In this document: piece after piece, positions 47,301-58,699 of the stretch
How positions within the stretch are numbered: the stretch's first letter is position 1
Layout: every line of letters starts with the position of its first letter
NCBI GenBank assembly: GCA_963932465.1
Contig: OZ010793.1
Coordinates: 258,941,196-259,005,195 of the forward strand
Direction of reading: 5' to 3'
Length of the DNA stretch: 64,000 nucleotides
Source of the DNA: Maratus speciosus
Taxonomy: Eukaryota; Arthropoda; Arachnida; Araneae; Salticidae
Translations under genes and position numbers: made by a program
Notes under the pieces: generated by a model
What the model was told of the DNA's origin: nothing
The model's input: only the letters and a program-made list of their open reading frames with translations
The model's database searches: none

Positions 47301-47304
47301 GTGC

Positions 47305-47625
47305 CTTTGACAAAATTAGCTTTTTTTTTTTCAAATATCTTTGATAAAATTAGTGTTTTTTCCCCGCGATCTTTGACGATATTCGCGGTTTTTTTGCGAT
47401 CCATTGACAAAATTAGTATTTTCCACAATCCGTTGACGAAATTAGCGTTTTTTTGACGAAATTATCGTTTTTTCCCCACGAACTTTGATAAAATTCGTGT
47501 TTATTTCACTATCCTTTGAACAATTTCGCGTTTTATTACGATTTTTGAAGAAATTCGCATACTTTTCACAATTCCTTGACAAAATTTGTGTTTTTTCCCG
47601 CGATCTTTGACAAAATTATTGGATG
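47305..47625. repeat. Minisatellite, ~30-34 bp unit
   Basis: About ten diverged units of the form 'gatctttgacaaaattcgcgttttttcccgc'. Same theme as 51.9-52.4 and 57.3-58.0 kb and, on the other strand, 15.65-15.86 kb. Confidence 0.85.
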
Positions 47626-47797
47626 AATAATTAATTCAAAATTTCTTCATTCACGACGATAATAGAAATTCTGATGGAAGTAGTATATCAAAAATTCCCT
47701 GACTTTTCCCTGACCTTTTCAAATATTTAAAAAATTCCCTGACATTTCCCTGACTTTTTGCCTAAATTTTCGAATTCCCTGACCCGTAGGAACCCTG
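47626..47797. mobile_element. Truncated right end of the CAGGGTTCCTAC element
   Basis: Collinear with 63,359-63,558 ('ttggatgaataattaattc', 'ttccctgacttttccctgacc', 'gacccgtaggaaccctg'). The left half is missing and replaced by the minisatellite. Confidence 0.85.
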
Positions 47798-47854
47798 TAT
47801 TAACACGGGCTCATTCCAGTTCACCTGCAGACGATTCTTGCTAAATTTATGATG

Positions 47855-48077
47855 TGTTGGTTTGGGTTGATTTTTGACGGCCAATTATCTACACGAGGGA
47901 TATAGGCCCTAGGCGGAGTGCCTTCCGTGGAGGTCTTTCTAAGGGAACTTAATCCGTATTAACGCATGGAAATCCACGAAAACTCCGAACGATTAGGCCG
48001 ACAGGCGCGATTGGGTTCGAACCCAGCACCTCCCGTCTACCAGCTTCGAGAGCAGAACCTTTCAGCCACTGGTAGGG
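47855..48077 (-). mobile_element. tRNA-like SINE with 14-bp target duplication
   Basis: Target duplication ctaaatttatgatg at 47841-47854 and 48078-48091. On the - strand, a tRNA-like head holds an A-box-like 'AGTGGCTGAAAGG' and a B-box 'GGGTTCGAACCC' (48013-48024). The body ends in a short AAACCAACA-type tail. It shares ~90 % of its text with the SINE at 56,485. It sits in a piece of hAT sequence (flanks match 22,200-22,250 reversed). Confidence 0.9.
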
Positions 48078-48099
48078 CTAAATTTATGATGGATAAAAG

Positions 48100-49020
48100 C
48101 AATTGGCAAACTAGTTATTGAGAACATGGTTCATATACTCGAGAACAAATAAAATTCAAGCACTTTTCAAGGACTGCTTAGATACATGCATAAAAATGAC
48201 GTAGAATAACACATAGGGGAAAATAGCCACCCCACTGATTATCTATTTCAAAGAAATCTTATCAAATCTTTTAATTTTTTTTTTTTTTATAACAGTCATT
48301 TTCAAGACATTAGAGAATTTTTAAAGAATAATGTGTTTTAACTTATTAAGGTACCATGGGAAGAAATTTCATATATAATAACAAACTTAAGTTGATTTTC
48401 TTCAAGTGAAAAAAAAAAAAAATAAATAAATAAATAAAAGCTTTGGCATCACTACAAGAGCAGAAAACAGGAGTAAACCAGTTAAATTTTAGGAATCCTG
48501 AACACTCAGGACTCATCCGGAGTCATATAGCATTTCTGAAGTTGTGAACAATATACTTTTTAATAAATATTCTCTGAAAACCTTACAGCATTTGCGCTTA
48601 TCCACACAAAAAAAAAAATTAAAATAAAGGTTAGATAATTTACTTTTTAAATACAAAAGATTTTTTTTTTTTTAATGAATTTATAAAAAGGAAATAAATT
48701 TTTTTTTATCAGTTACACAGTGAAAAATTTGTAATTAATATATATAACTATACAATATATTACATTATAATTCAGTGAAGTTTTAACTGATTGACAACAT
48801 TTGCGATTTTTATAAATGACAGATTTTTTTTTTTTGGGGGGGGGGGGGGGGGCAATATATGAAATCGGCATCAAACTGACGAATTTTGCGATTTTTTTCG
48901 ACGAATTGACGAAATTTGCATTTTGCATCGATGACCAATTTACGAATTTTGTGGTAGCTTCTAGTAATAGCCACATACAAGGAGTTAATAGCTGAATTAA
49001 TCACAAAGGCTTTATTATTT
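48100..49020. other. AT-rich DNA with homopolymers
   Basis: Poly-T at 48,270-48,288 and 48,661-48,673, and T-then-G tract at 48,826-48,852. A short minisatellite remnant of the 'gacgaatttgcgatttttt' type is at 48,875-48,955. No gene. Confidence 0.6.
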
Positions 49021-49024
49021 ATAA

Positions 49025-50120
49025 ACCTTTCACCCGGTAATTCTTTGTCAACTTCAACCTCGCGTTTGGAGCTTAACTCTCAGTTGAATGCGAAATCCAA
49101 TTCTCCGTTTACCCAACCTGATGAAATTCGAGGTAAATACTAACCTGGGGTTGACTTACTCAACCAAGCTCTGGTAGGTAGGTTAGTGAACCGCGCATGC
49201 CTAGTAGAAAAAAAGATGGTGGTCATTTTAAATTGTGCGCTGATGCTTCTTTTTTTAAAACAAAGCATTTTGGAATTTACTAATTAAACGAGGCAATTAT
49301 TAAAGATGGTATTATAAAAGAATGTTTCACTTACATTTCCCCCCCTTTTTTGGATATTTTTGCTCTATGAATGCAAAATAATACTAATTTGTGTGTCGAA
49401 AACGAAGCTTCAAATTTTATTGATTTACAAAGCATTTTTTGGTGGCGCCATCTAACAAATCTAAATGGAAATATGTTCTTTCCATACCAATTTTGTAAAA
49501 TATATGATTCAAAAATCTCTCTCTCTCTCTCTTTTTTAATAATAATGAAAAAATAGAAAACAAATTTTCTTCCATTTGAGCCCCTCATTCATAGTTGCTT
49601 AAAGCATGAATTTTCTACCGAATTGTGTATATGTGATCAATTGTTCATAATAGATAAATAATTATTTTTTTTATTACATACTTAGTAAGTTTGAAATAAT
49701 GATTTTTGTTTTAAAGAAACATTTTTTCAGAAGATTTTTTTTTTTTCTTTAATTTCGCAATACATCAAGAACATTAATACATGTTCTCGGCCTTCTTCTA
49801 AAGTTTGATGACATGATCTCTAAAAAAATGTGTAATAATCAACACAGGATTTTCTTTAAAAAGGCCTCGTCTTTTTTTTTTTTTGCTACCGGCATGCTAT
49901 TTTATCCAAGATATTTTAATTGAATCTGTACAGACATTTGTTAAATAAAATATATATGCATTAGAAATAATTATATGAAAATATCTTCATATCCAATATT
50001 CATTGTAAAAAAAAAATAAATAAACCTATTGCATTATTTACTTTTACTCTACTTTATACTACTAGTTTGATCAGATAATTGTTTATTAAACTTACATTAA
50101 AGAAAATGATTCTTTTAATC

Positions 50121-50155
<35 letters not shown>

Positions 50156-50575
50156 TCAACTGTTTAAGAATTTTATTGAAACTTTTTTTTTCTGTAAACG
50201 AACAAAATCATAAAATCAAAATGGTAATTGCACATTCACTTATAAGAATTTATTTAAAAATTAAACATAAGTATGCATTTCCAATTTCAATACTGCCTTT
50301 AGTTTCGTTATTGAAAAGAAACAGATTAAGATGGTGTCAAGGAAGGACAGAACTCGCAGAGAGGATTACTAGGTCATGTGATTTCCTTTGGTCAATCAAC
50401 TACACAGATTTCAGCCGAGAGTTGACTAACTCAGGTCGCATAATCGCGGCTTGAAAGTTATCGATGAATTCGAAATATTAATCGGCAGTTAGATTTGTCA
50501 ACCGAAGGTTTCTCAACTGAGAGTTGAACCGCAAGTTAAAGGTTGGTGGAGAATCGACCGGTCAGTCTGTTTACC
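49025..50575. repeat. Possible old inverted-repeat element
   Basis: 'gagcttaactctcagttga' near 49,070 is mirrored by 'tcaactgagagttgaaccg' near 50,512, with further 'caacttcaacctcgcg' against 'cgcaagttaaaggttgg' correspondence. A GTTGAC/GTCAAC-rich 150-bp zone occurs at each side. The interior is AT-rich with a CT microsatellite (49,515-49,532). Ends and target site are not established. Confidence 0.4.
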
Positions 50576-51890
50576 TCTAGTTTAGTGTAACGGAAAATAG
50601 CTATAAAAACTAGATGAAATTTATCTATGGATATAATACAACTGACACCTAAAAAACAATAATACAAAAATAAGCTGATCTTAAATGTCTTAATAATGAG
50701 AACTAATAATGAGTCCAGTGGAAGACAGAAAATATTGAATCAATGACAAATTAATTCAGAAACAAAAGTCAATGTATTAAAAGACCAATTTTATTATTAT
50801 AAAAAGGCCATTTAATTCAAAATTGCTACAAATTATTCTTTTTAAAAAGTAGCTTTTCAGAAAAATAAAATCTGAATATATATATTTTTTTTCTTTTATA
50901 TAAAAGAAAAATGCAAAGAAAATTCTAAAAAATTGATTTTTTAATTTATTTATGACAATTGACAATTTCTAAAAATCACATAAAATATTTTACAGTAGCC
51001 TAAGAATAGCTTCAGTGAGAAATGTCAATAGTTTTAAAGATGAAACAGAACTACTCAGCATGAAAGTCTTTGAAACAAGTCCAATGATAAACACAACTCA
51101 AAACAAATTCCCAGATTGTGGCTTCAAAATCTTCAATATACTTTCAGTGAAGTTCTGCATAATTCAGTCAATTGTGAAATTATGATCTAATGGCAAATTA
51201 TTCACAGATTTCTTCCTAACTGTACAGCTTGTACATCATGACGCAGACTTTATATCTTCAAATAACAACTGATGATATAATGATCTTGATGAATTAACTA
51301 CACAATAAATGAAGACTGGAAGAAATCAAAATGCTTCCTAAAAACCTGAGAAGAAAAAAATTAATTTAACTTGACATAATTATTTTAAATAAATTCACAC
51401 TATATAATACAGAGGAAAAAACTAAATTATGTTTGGAAGGAGATGCAACAGATAGAATCGTTTAAAGATCAGGGATGCCATTCAGAAAACAAAAAAGAAG
51501 AAATTACTTCTGAAGGTACAATGTGAAGTGAATAACTCATCATCAAATGGCATATTTTCAACGAGTTATGTTTAGGTAAACAGTATTAGTCTGGACAGCT
51601 CATGACTGCGATCATCAATCATTGTAATCTAGCGAGAAACCATTTACTGAATAATAGCCATATCCAGACCTGTCAACCTTTGAAAATGAGAAATCATAGC
51701 ACACAAAATTTAAATTAATCTGGAGGTTGGTTGGTTGGTTTTTTGGGTTACACAGCCATCATTTGACATTCGTAAAAGGAATAAGGTTTCAGTCTTTCAA
51801 CTCAATATAGTAAATTTTTTCCTTTGAAAATTTTTATATGGTTTTTAGAGTTTCTGTTCTTTTCACAGTTTTTTTTTTTTTTGGCCTGGT
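50576..51890. other. AT-rich intergenic DNA
   Basis: No supported gene. A (TTGG)n tract at 51,725-51,742 resembles the SINE tail in reverse but has no SINE body beside it. Confidence 0.5.
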
Positions 51891-51899
51891 TCCAATTTT

Positions 51900-52745
51900 T
51901 TAGCCCAGCGCAGTAAATTGACGAAATTCGGGATTTTTTCCTGCGATCATTTCAGGATATTCATAATTTTTCCGCAATCGTAATTCACATTTTTCTATCA
52001 CGATTCTTTGTTGAAATCCACACATTTTACCATGAACTTCTGATGAAATTCTCATTTTTTTTACCATGATCCTTTGTGAATTTTGCGTTTTTTTCTGCTA
52101 TCCTTTTGACAAAGTTAGTGTTTTCTTTCTGCGATCTTTCGGTGAAATTTTGTGTTTTCTTACCGATCTTTCGATAAAATTTGCATTTTCTTACTGATCT
52201 TTTGACGAAATTCGCGTTTTCTTTCTGTGATATTTTGACAAAATTCATACCATTGAAAACACAAAATCTCAAATCTTATGTGTGTGTGTGTGTGGGGGGG
52301 GGGGGGCATTTCCCCACCCCCTAAAATCAGCACTGCGTTTTTTACCACGACCCTTTGACGAAATTGATTTTTTTATACGAGCATTTGTCAAAATTCGCGG
52401 TAGTTTATATCACAAATCGTGTGATTTTGTATATTATTTTTAAACCTTGCCCCTCAAAGAACCCCTTCCCCGCTCTTTTCCAGAAATTCTTAAAATGGCA
52501 CCTTGTTTCTAAGGAAGCGAATTCCTGAATAAATATTTACAGAAACACAATTCACTTGTGATTAATATACACAAAGAGAGTGTTTTATATTAAGAAGTTT
52601 GTTTTGCAGCCCATTTCCCCCCCCCCCCCCTTTCTTCTTTGAGCATTTGCTAATGTCCGAATTTTCGAACTAATGGCCAATTTTTTAAAACTTTCGGAAA
52701 TGAATACTTTGAAATTTTGGAAATTTCGCAACAGAATCACTCCTG
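51900..52745. mobile_element. hAT-type relative of 15,596-15,966 with minisatellite core
   Basis: Minisatellite units ('gatcttttgacgaaattcgcgttttctt') span 51,910-52,400. The right end (52,640-52,745) is the reverse complement of the left 100 bp of the MITE at 15,596 ('cattcatttccgaaa', 'cgaaaattcggacat') and ends AACAGAATCACTCCTG. The left terminus and target duplication are not found. (GT)n and G/C runs lie at 52,278-52,325 and 52,617-52,631. Confidence 0.65.
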
Positions 52746-53494
52746 AAAAATATGCTGTGCGGGATAAAAATTGCATTTGTGTCTTTTGCAAAAAATCGTA
52801 GTCTAAGACCGATTTTCATAGCAACTATGATTTTTTCGGAGCAGTTGGCAGGTCTGCATATCTCATGCTTATATATTTACTTAAAGACATTATCTTTCAT
52901 TTTCTTATTGAAATAACTATCGTGATTTGTTTATTAATATCAAGAACACTTTAAAGGCCAGTTCCTGGTTCAGATTAATCTCTGCGCACCTACACTATAG
53001 GATCCAAATGCAATGCACACTTTGCTGCAGTCAATATATAAACGCAACAGCATTGTTATTTGCTGAGATCATTTTTTCACTGCACCAGGGGTCCACCTTT
53101 AATGTTATTCTATGCATTCCTATGTCCATTCAGGACATTGTAAAGGGTTTAATATAGTATTGTTTAGGAATCTCCTGTCAACTTGCTTTCTATTTCTACA
53201 CGAAACACACAGTCTAGGTACATTAATTTTGGAGGCATATGAGAGATCTTTTCAAGTTTGGATTAACTTATCATTGGAAGTGTACCCTCATCATTGGAAT
53301 TCATTTTTGATACGGAGAGCTGTACAGCACATCAACTTATCGCAATTTTTTAATAAAGTTTTCACCATTCTTATGTGGAATTGCAACAGCCAACGGAGCA
53401 CCTCGCATCACATTTATTACAGATAAGTACATTTTACATTATTATTATCGGTTTGGCTTTTGTTTTTTATGCTATTCACCTCATTATTTGAATA
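52746..53494. other. Region upstream of the Bel/Pao gag
   Basis: A 5' long terminal repeat would be expected here, but I find no partner at the 3' side and no primer-binding site that I can name. Frames at 52,927-53,426 have no features of a gene. Confidence 0.5.
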
Positions 53495-53825
53495 ATGAGT
53501 ACCGACTTAGAAGCCGCAAAAAAAGCTGTTGAAGAATTGGAAAGACAGCCATAAATTTACGTGGCAGAGCTAAATCTGCTCTCACGAGAATAAACACTTT
53601 CATTAACTCTGAGCAAACGTTTAAAAAAAAAATGATTTATACAATAAATTAGAAAAATTAGACAGTTTACTCAGACTTTGACAAATATGATGCTCAATTA
53701 CCAGCTGAATCATCTGAAATTGATGAATTTGAGAAAAAATATGAAACCAAAGCCAAACTGCAAACATTACCTAGGCTAAACATAGAACAATTTAATGGTG
53801 ATTTTAAAAACTGGTTGTCATTTAA

Positions 53826-55858
53826 CAGGGTTCATACTCATTTTCTCCCAAAAAATCCCCTGATATATTTTCCAGGATGAATAATTTCTCATTGTCGACA
53901 ATTAACAACATTTTTAAAAATCAGTATGTCCCAACCTACCCCCAAAAATAATAAATAAATCAGTAGAATAGGCAATCAGAGGCAATCAGTAAAAGTAAAG
54001 ATTATACATCAGATATAAAATACAATTTATATATATTTTCTAATTACCTAAGTTGTATTATGTATTATCTGTAAAAATTGATCCACAAATCTGCTGAATC
54101 ACAAGCACACTAACATGTGTCAAAAATGAAAATTTTATAAACTTCTTGCATTATGTACACTAATTTTAAAATACTTCAAAATCAAACAAATGCTTAATTT
54201 AATAAGATATTGTCACTTAAGAAAATCCTTTATAAATGGGAAAATTGGTTTTCATCAAGTAAAATGCTTTTAGTAATGATAAGTCAAAAATTTTAGAATG
54301 TAACATTTTATTAAAAGAGGAAAACAGTAAAGTTAAATAAAGCAAACTGCATATTTCTGATGATTACATTAACAGATTACACATAATGATTTTTATGTTT
54401 TACTGACTTTCCTAGTCCTTAACTAAAACTAAGCTTAATCAATTAAAAATCCTTCTCAAAAATTTTCTTTTTTATACTTTCTAATTTATTATAAATTTTG
54501 TAAAAGTATAAAGTTGAAAACAACAAGAAACCTTTTCTGCACACAATAGGGAAAAAAAAAATTAAATCTGGCAAGCGTTTCAAGTTTAATATAAAAAATT
54601 AAATAAGTTTAATAGATTATTTTTAAATTTCAAAGTTTACAATACTTTTTTTCTGAAAATTAATCTTTACAGGGAAAAAAATCATTGACTCCCAGACCCT
54701 TTGAGATTAAAGAAAACCTTTTCCGGCAGAAACGACAGTGAAACTTGTAAGGATCAGTTTTAGCATATTCAACCCAAAACGCAAATTCTGGATTCACATT
54801 TTTATCTGTTCAGTCTACATTGAAAACAGTTTTGGCAGCGTTCATTTTGATATGAAAATAAAATTTCACAAAAAAAAAATATTTTCAGAATTTGAAAACA
54901 CAAATATCAAAAATCTAATACTGACGAATTCATAAATGAACGTTTATCCTTTTACATCCATTAAATAATGCATTTGAGTTGATTGATATTTGACTTTCTG
55001 TCTACTTCAAGATATATTTCATTTGAAACTATATTTCTACAAACAATCACGAGATAATACACATAATATTCTCTATTTACATCCACCGAGACATCCATGA
55101 TCTGTACGCTTGACAATCATGCAATCATATCCATAGAGGAAAGAGATAGATGGATATGCAGTAAAAAAGGTTTGCAATATGAAACCATTTATCGCTCAAA
55201 TTTTAAAATGTCTACAGCAGGCCCAAACAAAACAATTACCTGGAACAAGGACCAAATTCTTTGACATCACCAGTGCATTTTTTTGGTCTAAATGAAAGTG
55301 ATCTGCTTATTTTTAAGCATTTTAAAGCAGCGCTCCATTGTATTATGAATTAAAAACTGTATTACTAAAAGTTTTTTTCGTGAAAGAACGTGCTCGTGTT
55401 TGGGCCTACTGTAACGGATTTTGGGGTTACTTTGTTGCTGTTACCCCCAGCCACCTTACTGCATCTCCATCTATCTCTTTCCTCTATGGATCATATCATT
55501 TTCAAAATAAATTTGAAGCTGTTGTCAAATTTAGACTTCATGAATGAAGAATAAGTTAACCATGGAGAAAAAAATCTTTCCCCCGGAGTGCTTGCTTGGT
55601 TGTGTTGAAGGCGTGTTCGATTCGATGTCTCATGAGGTTTGAAGGTGGGTTTTAGTTCGATTGCATTATGACATCACAAAGCATGTGAATAGCAGAGAGT
55701 ATCTTTATTTCCCAGAGTAGACTATAATTTTGCCAAGTTTCCCCAGGTTTTTGGTATTTTATGGATTATCTCCTGAGATTCCCCTGATTTTTAAGACCCA
55801 AATTTAATCCCCTGATTTTCCCAGGAATCCCATATTCCCCTGATGAGTATGAACCCTG
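53826..55858. mobile_element. 2.0-kb hAT5-like element in gag
   Basis: Ends CAGGGTTCATACTCA and TGAGTATGAACCCTG are perfect inverted repeats. Subterminal zones are rich in 'cccctgat' repeats (55,740-55,850). The target duplication is 5 bp, tttaa (53821-53825 and 55859-55863). A 5-bp duplication with CAGGG ends matches hAT5-type elements (inference). The interior is AT-rich without a recognised transposase. Confidence 0.85.
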
Positions 55859-56484
55859 TTTAAAGAGTTATATTTATCATTAGTTCATAATAATGACAGC
55901 ATAAGGAATATACAGAAGTCTAGTATTTAAGAGGGCTACTCGGGGAGGAACCAGCTTCTATAATAAAACACATTCCTATTTATTTCTGAAAACAGTTATT
56001 CAGAAACATGGAAAAAATTGCTGTTGAGATATGATAAGAAAAAACAAAGTTTCTACTTTAGTTAAAACATTCTTGGACATTCCCCCCATTACTCAAGTGA
56101 ACGCATTTAGCTTACACTGTTTATCAGATATATAAGATGAAGTAATTAGAGGCCTTAAAATCAATCGATGAAAAGGCATCTGGCCGTGACTTATGGCTAA
56201 TTCATATTTTATTACAAAAAGTTGATTCTAAAACAAGGGAGGAATGGGCAAAATTGACCTCAAGCGAAGACTTTCCGTCTTTTGATCAATTTATTCAGTT
56301 TATAAATGATAGATGTTCATCTTTAGAGTTGTAGAAAAGTGAAAATGAAGGTTCGCATAAACAAGAGAAACAATATAACGTCAATAGGTCTTATTCCAGT
56401 GGCATTAGCAATTGTTTACTTTGTAAATTTAATCACTCACTTTACAACTGCGTTAAATTTAAGGAATTAAGCACCAGGGATAAG

Positions 56485-56725
56485 GTTGGTTGGTTGATTT
56501 ATGACGGCCGATTATCTATACTTGGGATATAGGCCCTAGGGGGAGTGCCCTTCGTGGGGGTCTTTCTAAGGGAACCTAACCCGTATTTACGCATGGAAAT
56601 CCAAGGTTTCGAAGAAAACCACGAAAACTCCGAAACGGTTAGGCCGACGGGCACGATTGGGTTCGAACCCAGCACCTCCCGTCTACCAGCTTCGAGAGCA
56701 GAACCTCTCAGCCACTGGTGGGGCA
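56485..56725 (-). mobile_element. tRNA-like SINE with 13-bp target duplication
   Basis: The duplication caccagggataag lies at 56472-56484 and 56726-56738. The - strand reads a tRNA-like head (A-box 'AGTGGCTGAGAGG' near 56,715; B-box 'GGGTTCGAACCC' at 56659-56670) and ends with an (AACC)n tail, seen on the + strand as 'gttggttggtt'. Reading frames that span it (56,499-56,726 - and 56,545-57,210 +) mix SINE and retrotransposon sequence and are not genes. Confidence 0.93.
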
Positions 56726-57175
56726 CACCAGGGATAAGAGACAGTTTGTTAAGAAAAACAAGTTATGTGCTAATTGCTTGTCGGACAAGCATACTACCTG
56801 GCAATGCAATTTTCTCTTACTCTCGTTACAATTGTAAGCTTAAACATCATACTAGTTTATACGGAAATAAGCTGCAAAAATTACGCAATATGAAAACCGG
56901 AACCACAAAAACAAACCTGATTCAGAACCCGGTTCGATTCCTGATGAGAATAAAAAGGAAATTTGCGGTTCAAACATCTTTCGCACCTTTGCCCACTGCT
57001 AATGTATATATTAATGATTGCATGGGTCAAAAGCACACTTTAAGAATCATATGTGATAGAGGATCAGAGTCTATGTTTGTTTCCGAATCCTGCATGAAAA
57101 TGTTAGGAATTAAAAGGAAAAATGCTAGGTTTCCCGTAAAGGGTCTGTCTAATTCAAAGATCGCAATAACTAAGG

Positions 57176-58171
57176 CAGGGGTGATTGTGACTTGGAGTGA
57201 AAAACCCTGAAAATTAATTAATACAAAGTGAAAAACCCTGAAAATTATCGCTGCAAAATATACTAATATCAACTGATGCTATAACAGCAAGGCAATAAAA
57301 TTCGTGATCTTTTGACGAAAATCGCCGTTTTTTCGCGATCTTTTGGCGAATATCGCCGTTTTTCGCGACCTTTTGGCGAATATCGCCGTTTTTTCGCGAC
57401 CTTTTGGCGAATATCGCCGTTTTTTCGCGACCTTTTGACGAATATTGCCGTTTTTCGCGACCTTTTGACGAATATTGCCGTTTTTTCGCGACCTTTTGAC
57501 GAACATTGTCGTTTTTTCGTGATCTTTTGACGAATATTGCCGTTTTTTCGCGATCTTTTGACGAATATTGCCGTTTTTTCACGATCTTTTTTATAAAAAT
57601 TGTCTTTTTCTCCATAATCTTTTCGTAAAAATTGCCTTTTTTGCGATCTTTGGCGAAAACTGTCGTTTTTACCGTGATCTTTTGACAGAAATCGGATCTC
57701 TCTCGCAATAATTTGACGGAAATCGCTTTTATTCTTGCGATCCTTTGACAAAAAACGCGTTTTTTGCGCGACCCTTTGATGGAAATCACGTCTCACTCGC
57801 AATCATTTGATGAAAATAGCTTTTTTACTTCGCGATCCTTTGACAAAAAACGCCTTTTTTCCGCGTTGCTGGGATAATTATGCGTTTTTCCCGCGATCCT
57901 TTGACGAAAACCACGTTTTCCTCGCGATCCTTTGATTAAAATCGCTTATTTCCACGCGATCTTTTAACAAATATCACGTTCTTCCCGCGATCTTTTAACG
58001 ATAATTGCGGTTTTCCTGCGATCTTTTATGACTTTTTTACATCACAGTTTCAGTTATATTTTCAGGGGTTTTAATTCGTTTTTTCCACCAAATGTAATGA
58101 TCTCATAAACCCGGAAGGATCGATCGAAAAACCCGGAAATCCGGGCTACCCCCGGACCACAATCACACCTG
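57176..58171. mobile_element. Minisatellite-bearing DNA element in pol, 996 bp
   Basis: Ends CAGGGGTGATTGTG and (reverse complement) CAGGTGTGATTGTGG. Target duplication ctaagg (57170-57175 and 58172-58177). The left subterminal zone repeats 'gtgaaaaaccctgaaaatta' twice (57,199-57,247), with 'cccggaa'-type text at the right end (58,110-58,160). The core (57,300-58,030) is a 33-34 bp tandem repeat. The interrupted protease frame reads through when the element is ignored, which supports these exact borders. Confidence 0.88.
57300..58030. repeat. Minisatellite, 33-34 bp unit, ~22 units
   Basis: Pattern 'tcgcgaccttttggcgaata' then 'tcgccgttttt'. Units at 57,330-57,560 are nearly identical and become diverged to the right. 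Because 33 is a multiple of three, frames of 177-191 residues exist on the - strand with an 11-residue repeat rich in Lys and Arg. These are by-products of the repeat. Confidence 0.95.
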
Positions 58172-58699
58172 CTAAGGGTTACGTAATATTTGATCTTACA
58201 TCAATTTATGATGCTGACACCAAGTTGTCTGTGAAGACATTTATTCTAGATGATTTGACTGCTCCATTACCTGCGGAAAAAATACATGAGAAGCATTTTT
58301 CGCATTTAAAGAATATAAACTTAGCGCACCCACATTTCGAGACACCAAATAAAATAGACATTATTTTAGGATCTGATTATTTTTTTTCTATTTTGCTTCC
58401 TGGTCAAGTAACAGATACGCAAAGCAATTTAATTGATCAAAATTCAATTTTTGGCTTTCTCGTATCAGGGAAAATGCCACATTCTAGTACATCTCCAAAT
58501 TCGATACATAATTTACATATTTATGAAATTAATATTGATAAAGAGTTAAAGCGTTTTTGGGAAGTAGAAGTATTTAATAAGAATACTCAAATTTTGTCAC
58601 CTGAAGAGCAGTTTGTTGAATCACATTTTCAGGAAAATTATTCAATTCCGAGGGTCGTTTTGTGGTTAAGTTACCTTTTATTCAATCTAAATCAGAATT

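Larger units (their letters stand above)
53495..56760 (+). pseudogene. Bel/Pao gag, interrupted
   Basis: ATG at 53495 opens a short helical N-terminus that hits a stop after about 20 codons; another frame continues with an arginine-rich 'SALTRINTF' stretch. 'LPRLNIEQFNGDFKNW' near 53,770 is the DUF1759-type gag motif (family: LPKxxLPxFxGDxxxW). The 2.0-kb insertion at 53826 follows a few codons later, and gag resumes at 55,864 in several frames (e.g. ASGRDLWLIHIL near 56,170). A first zinc knuckle of CX2CX3HX4C type lies near 56,412-56,450. The second (near 56,765-56,805) is separated from it by the SINE. Gag normally packages the RNA in virus-like particles; this copy cannot. Confidence 0.85.
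56900..58690 (+). pseudogene. Bel/Pao protease and following region, interrupted
   Basis: An aspartic-protease-like segment has CDRGSE at 57052-57069, where the family has D-(T/S)-G; the Thr/Ser is replaced by Arg. The frame breaks at 57,175 and resumes at 58,172 in register once the 996-bp insertion and its duplicated 6 bp are ignored. It continues to 'IDIILGSDYFFSILLPG' near 58,360, a typical Bel/Pao protease-end motif. A frameshift near 58,660 separates it from the reverse transcriptase part. Confidence 0.82.

Noticed and set aside
48013..48024. tRNA gene suggested by GGGTTCGAACCC
   Set aside because: The A/B-box sequence is the head of a SINE with body, tail and target duplication. No full cloverleaf was traced.
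50176..50454. 92-residue + strand frame as a gene
   Set aside because: Low-complexity start, no known motif, and it lies across a possible inverted-repeat end.
52900..53494. 5' LTR of the Bel/Pao element
   Set aside because: No matching 3' copy, primer-binding site or TG...CA borders could be identified.
56545..57210. 221-residue + strand frame, the longest in the window
   Set aside because: It fuses SINE sequence with out-of-frame and in-frame Bel/Pao sequence across a 13-bp target duplication, so it is not one gene.
57214..57802. Long - strand frames (177-191 residues) rich in Lys/Arg repeats
   Set aside because: They translate the 33-bp minisatellite in several frames at once. The repeat length, not selection, keeps them open.
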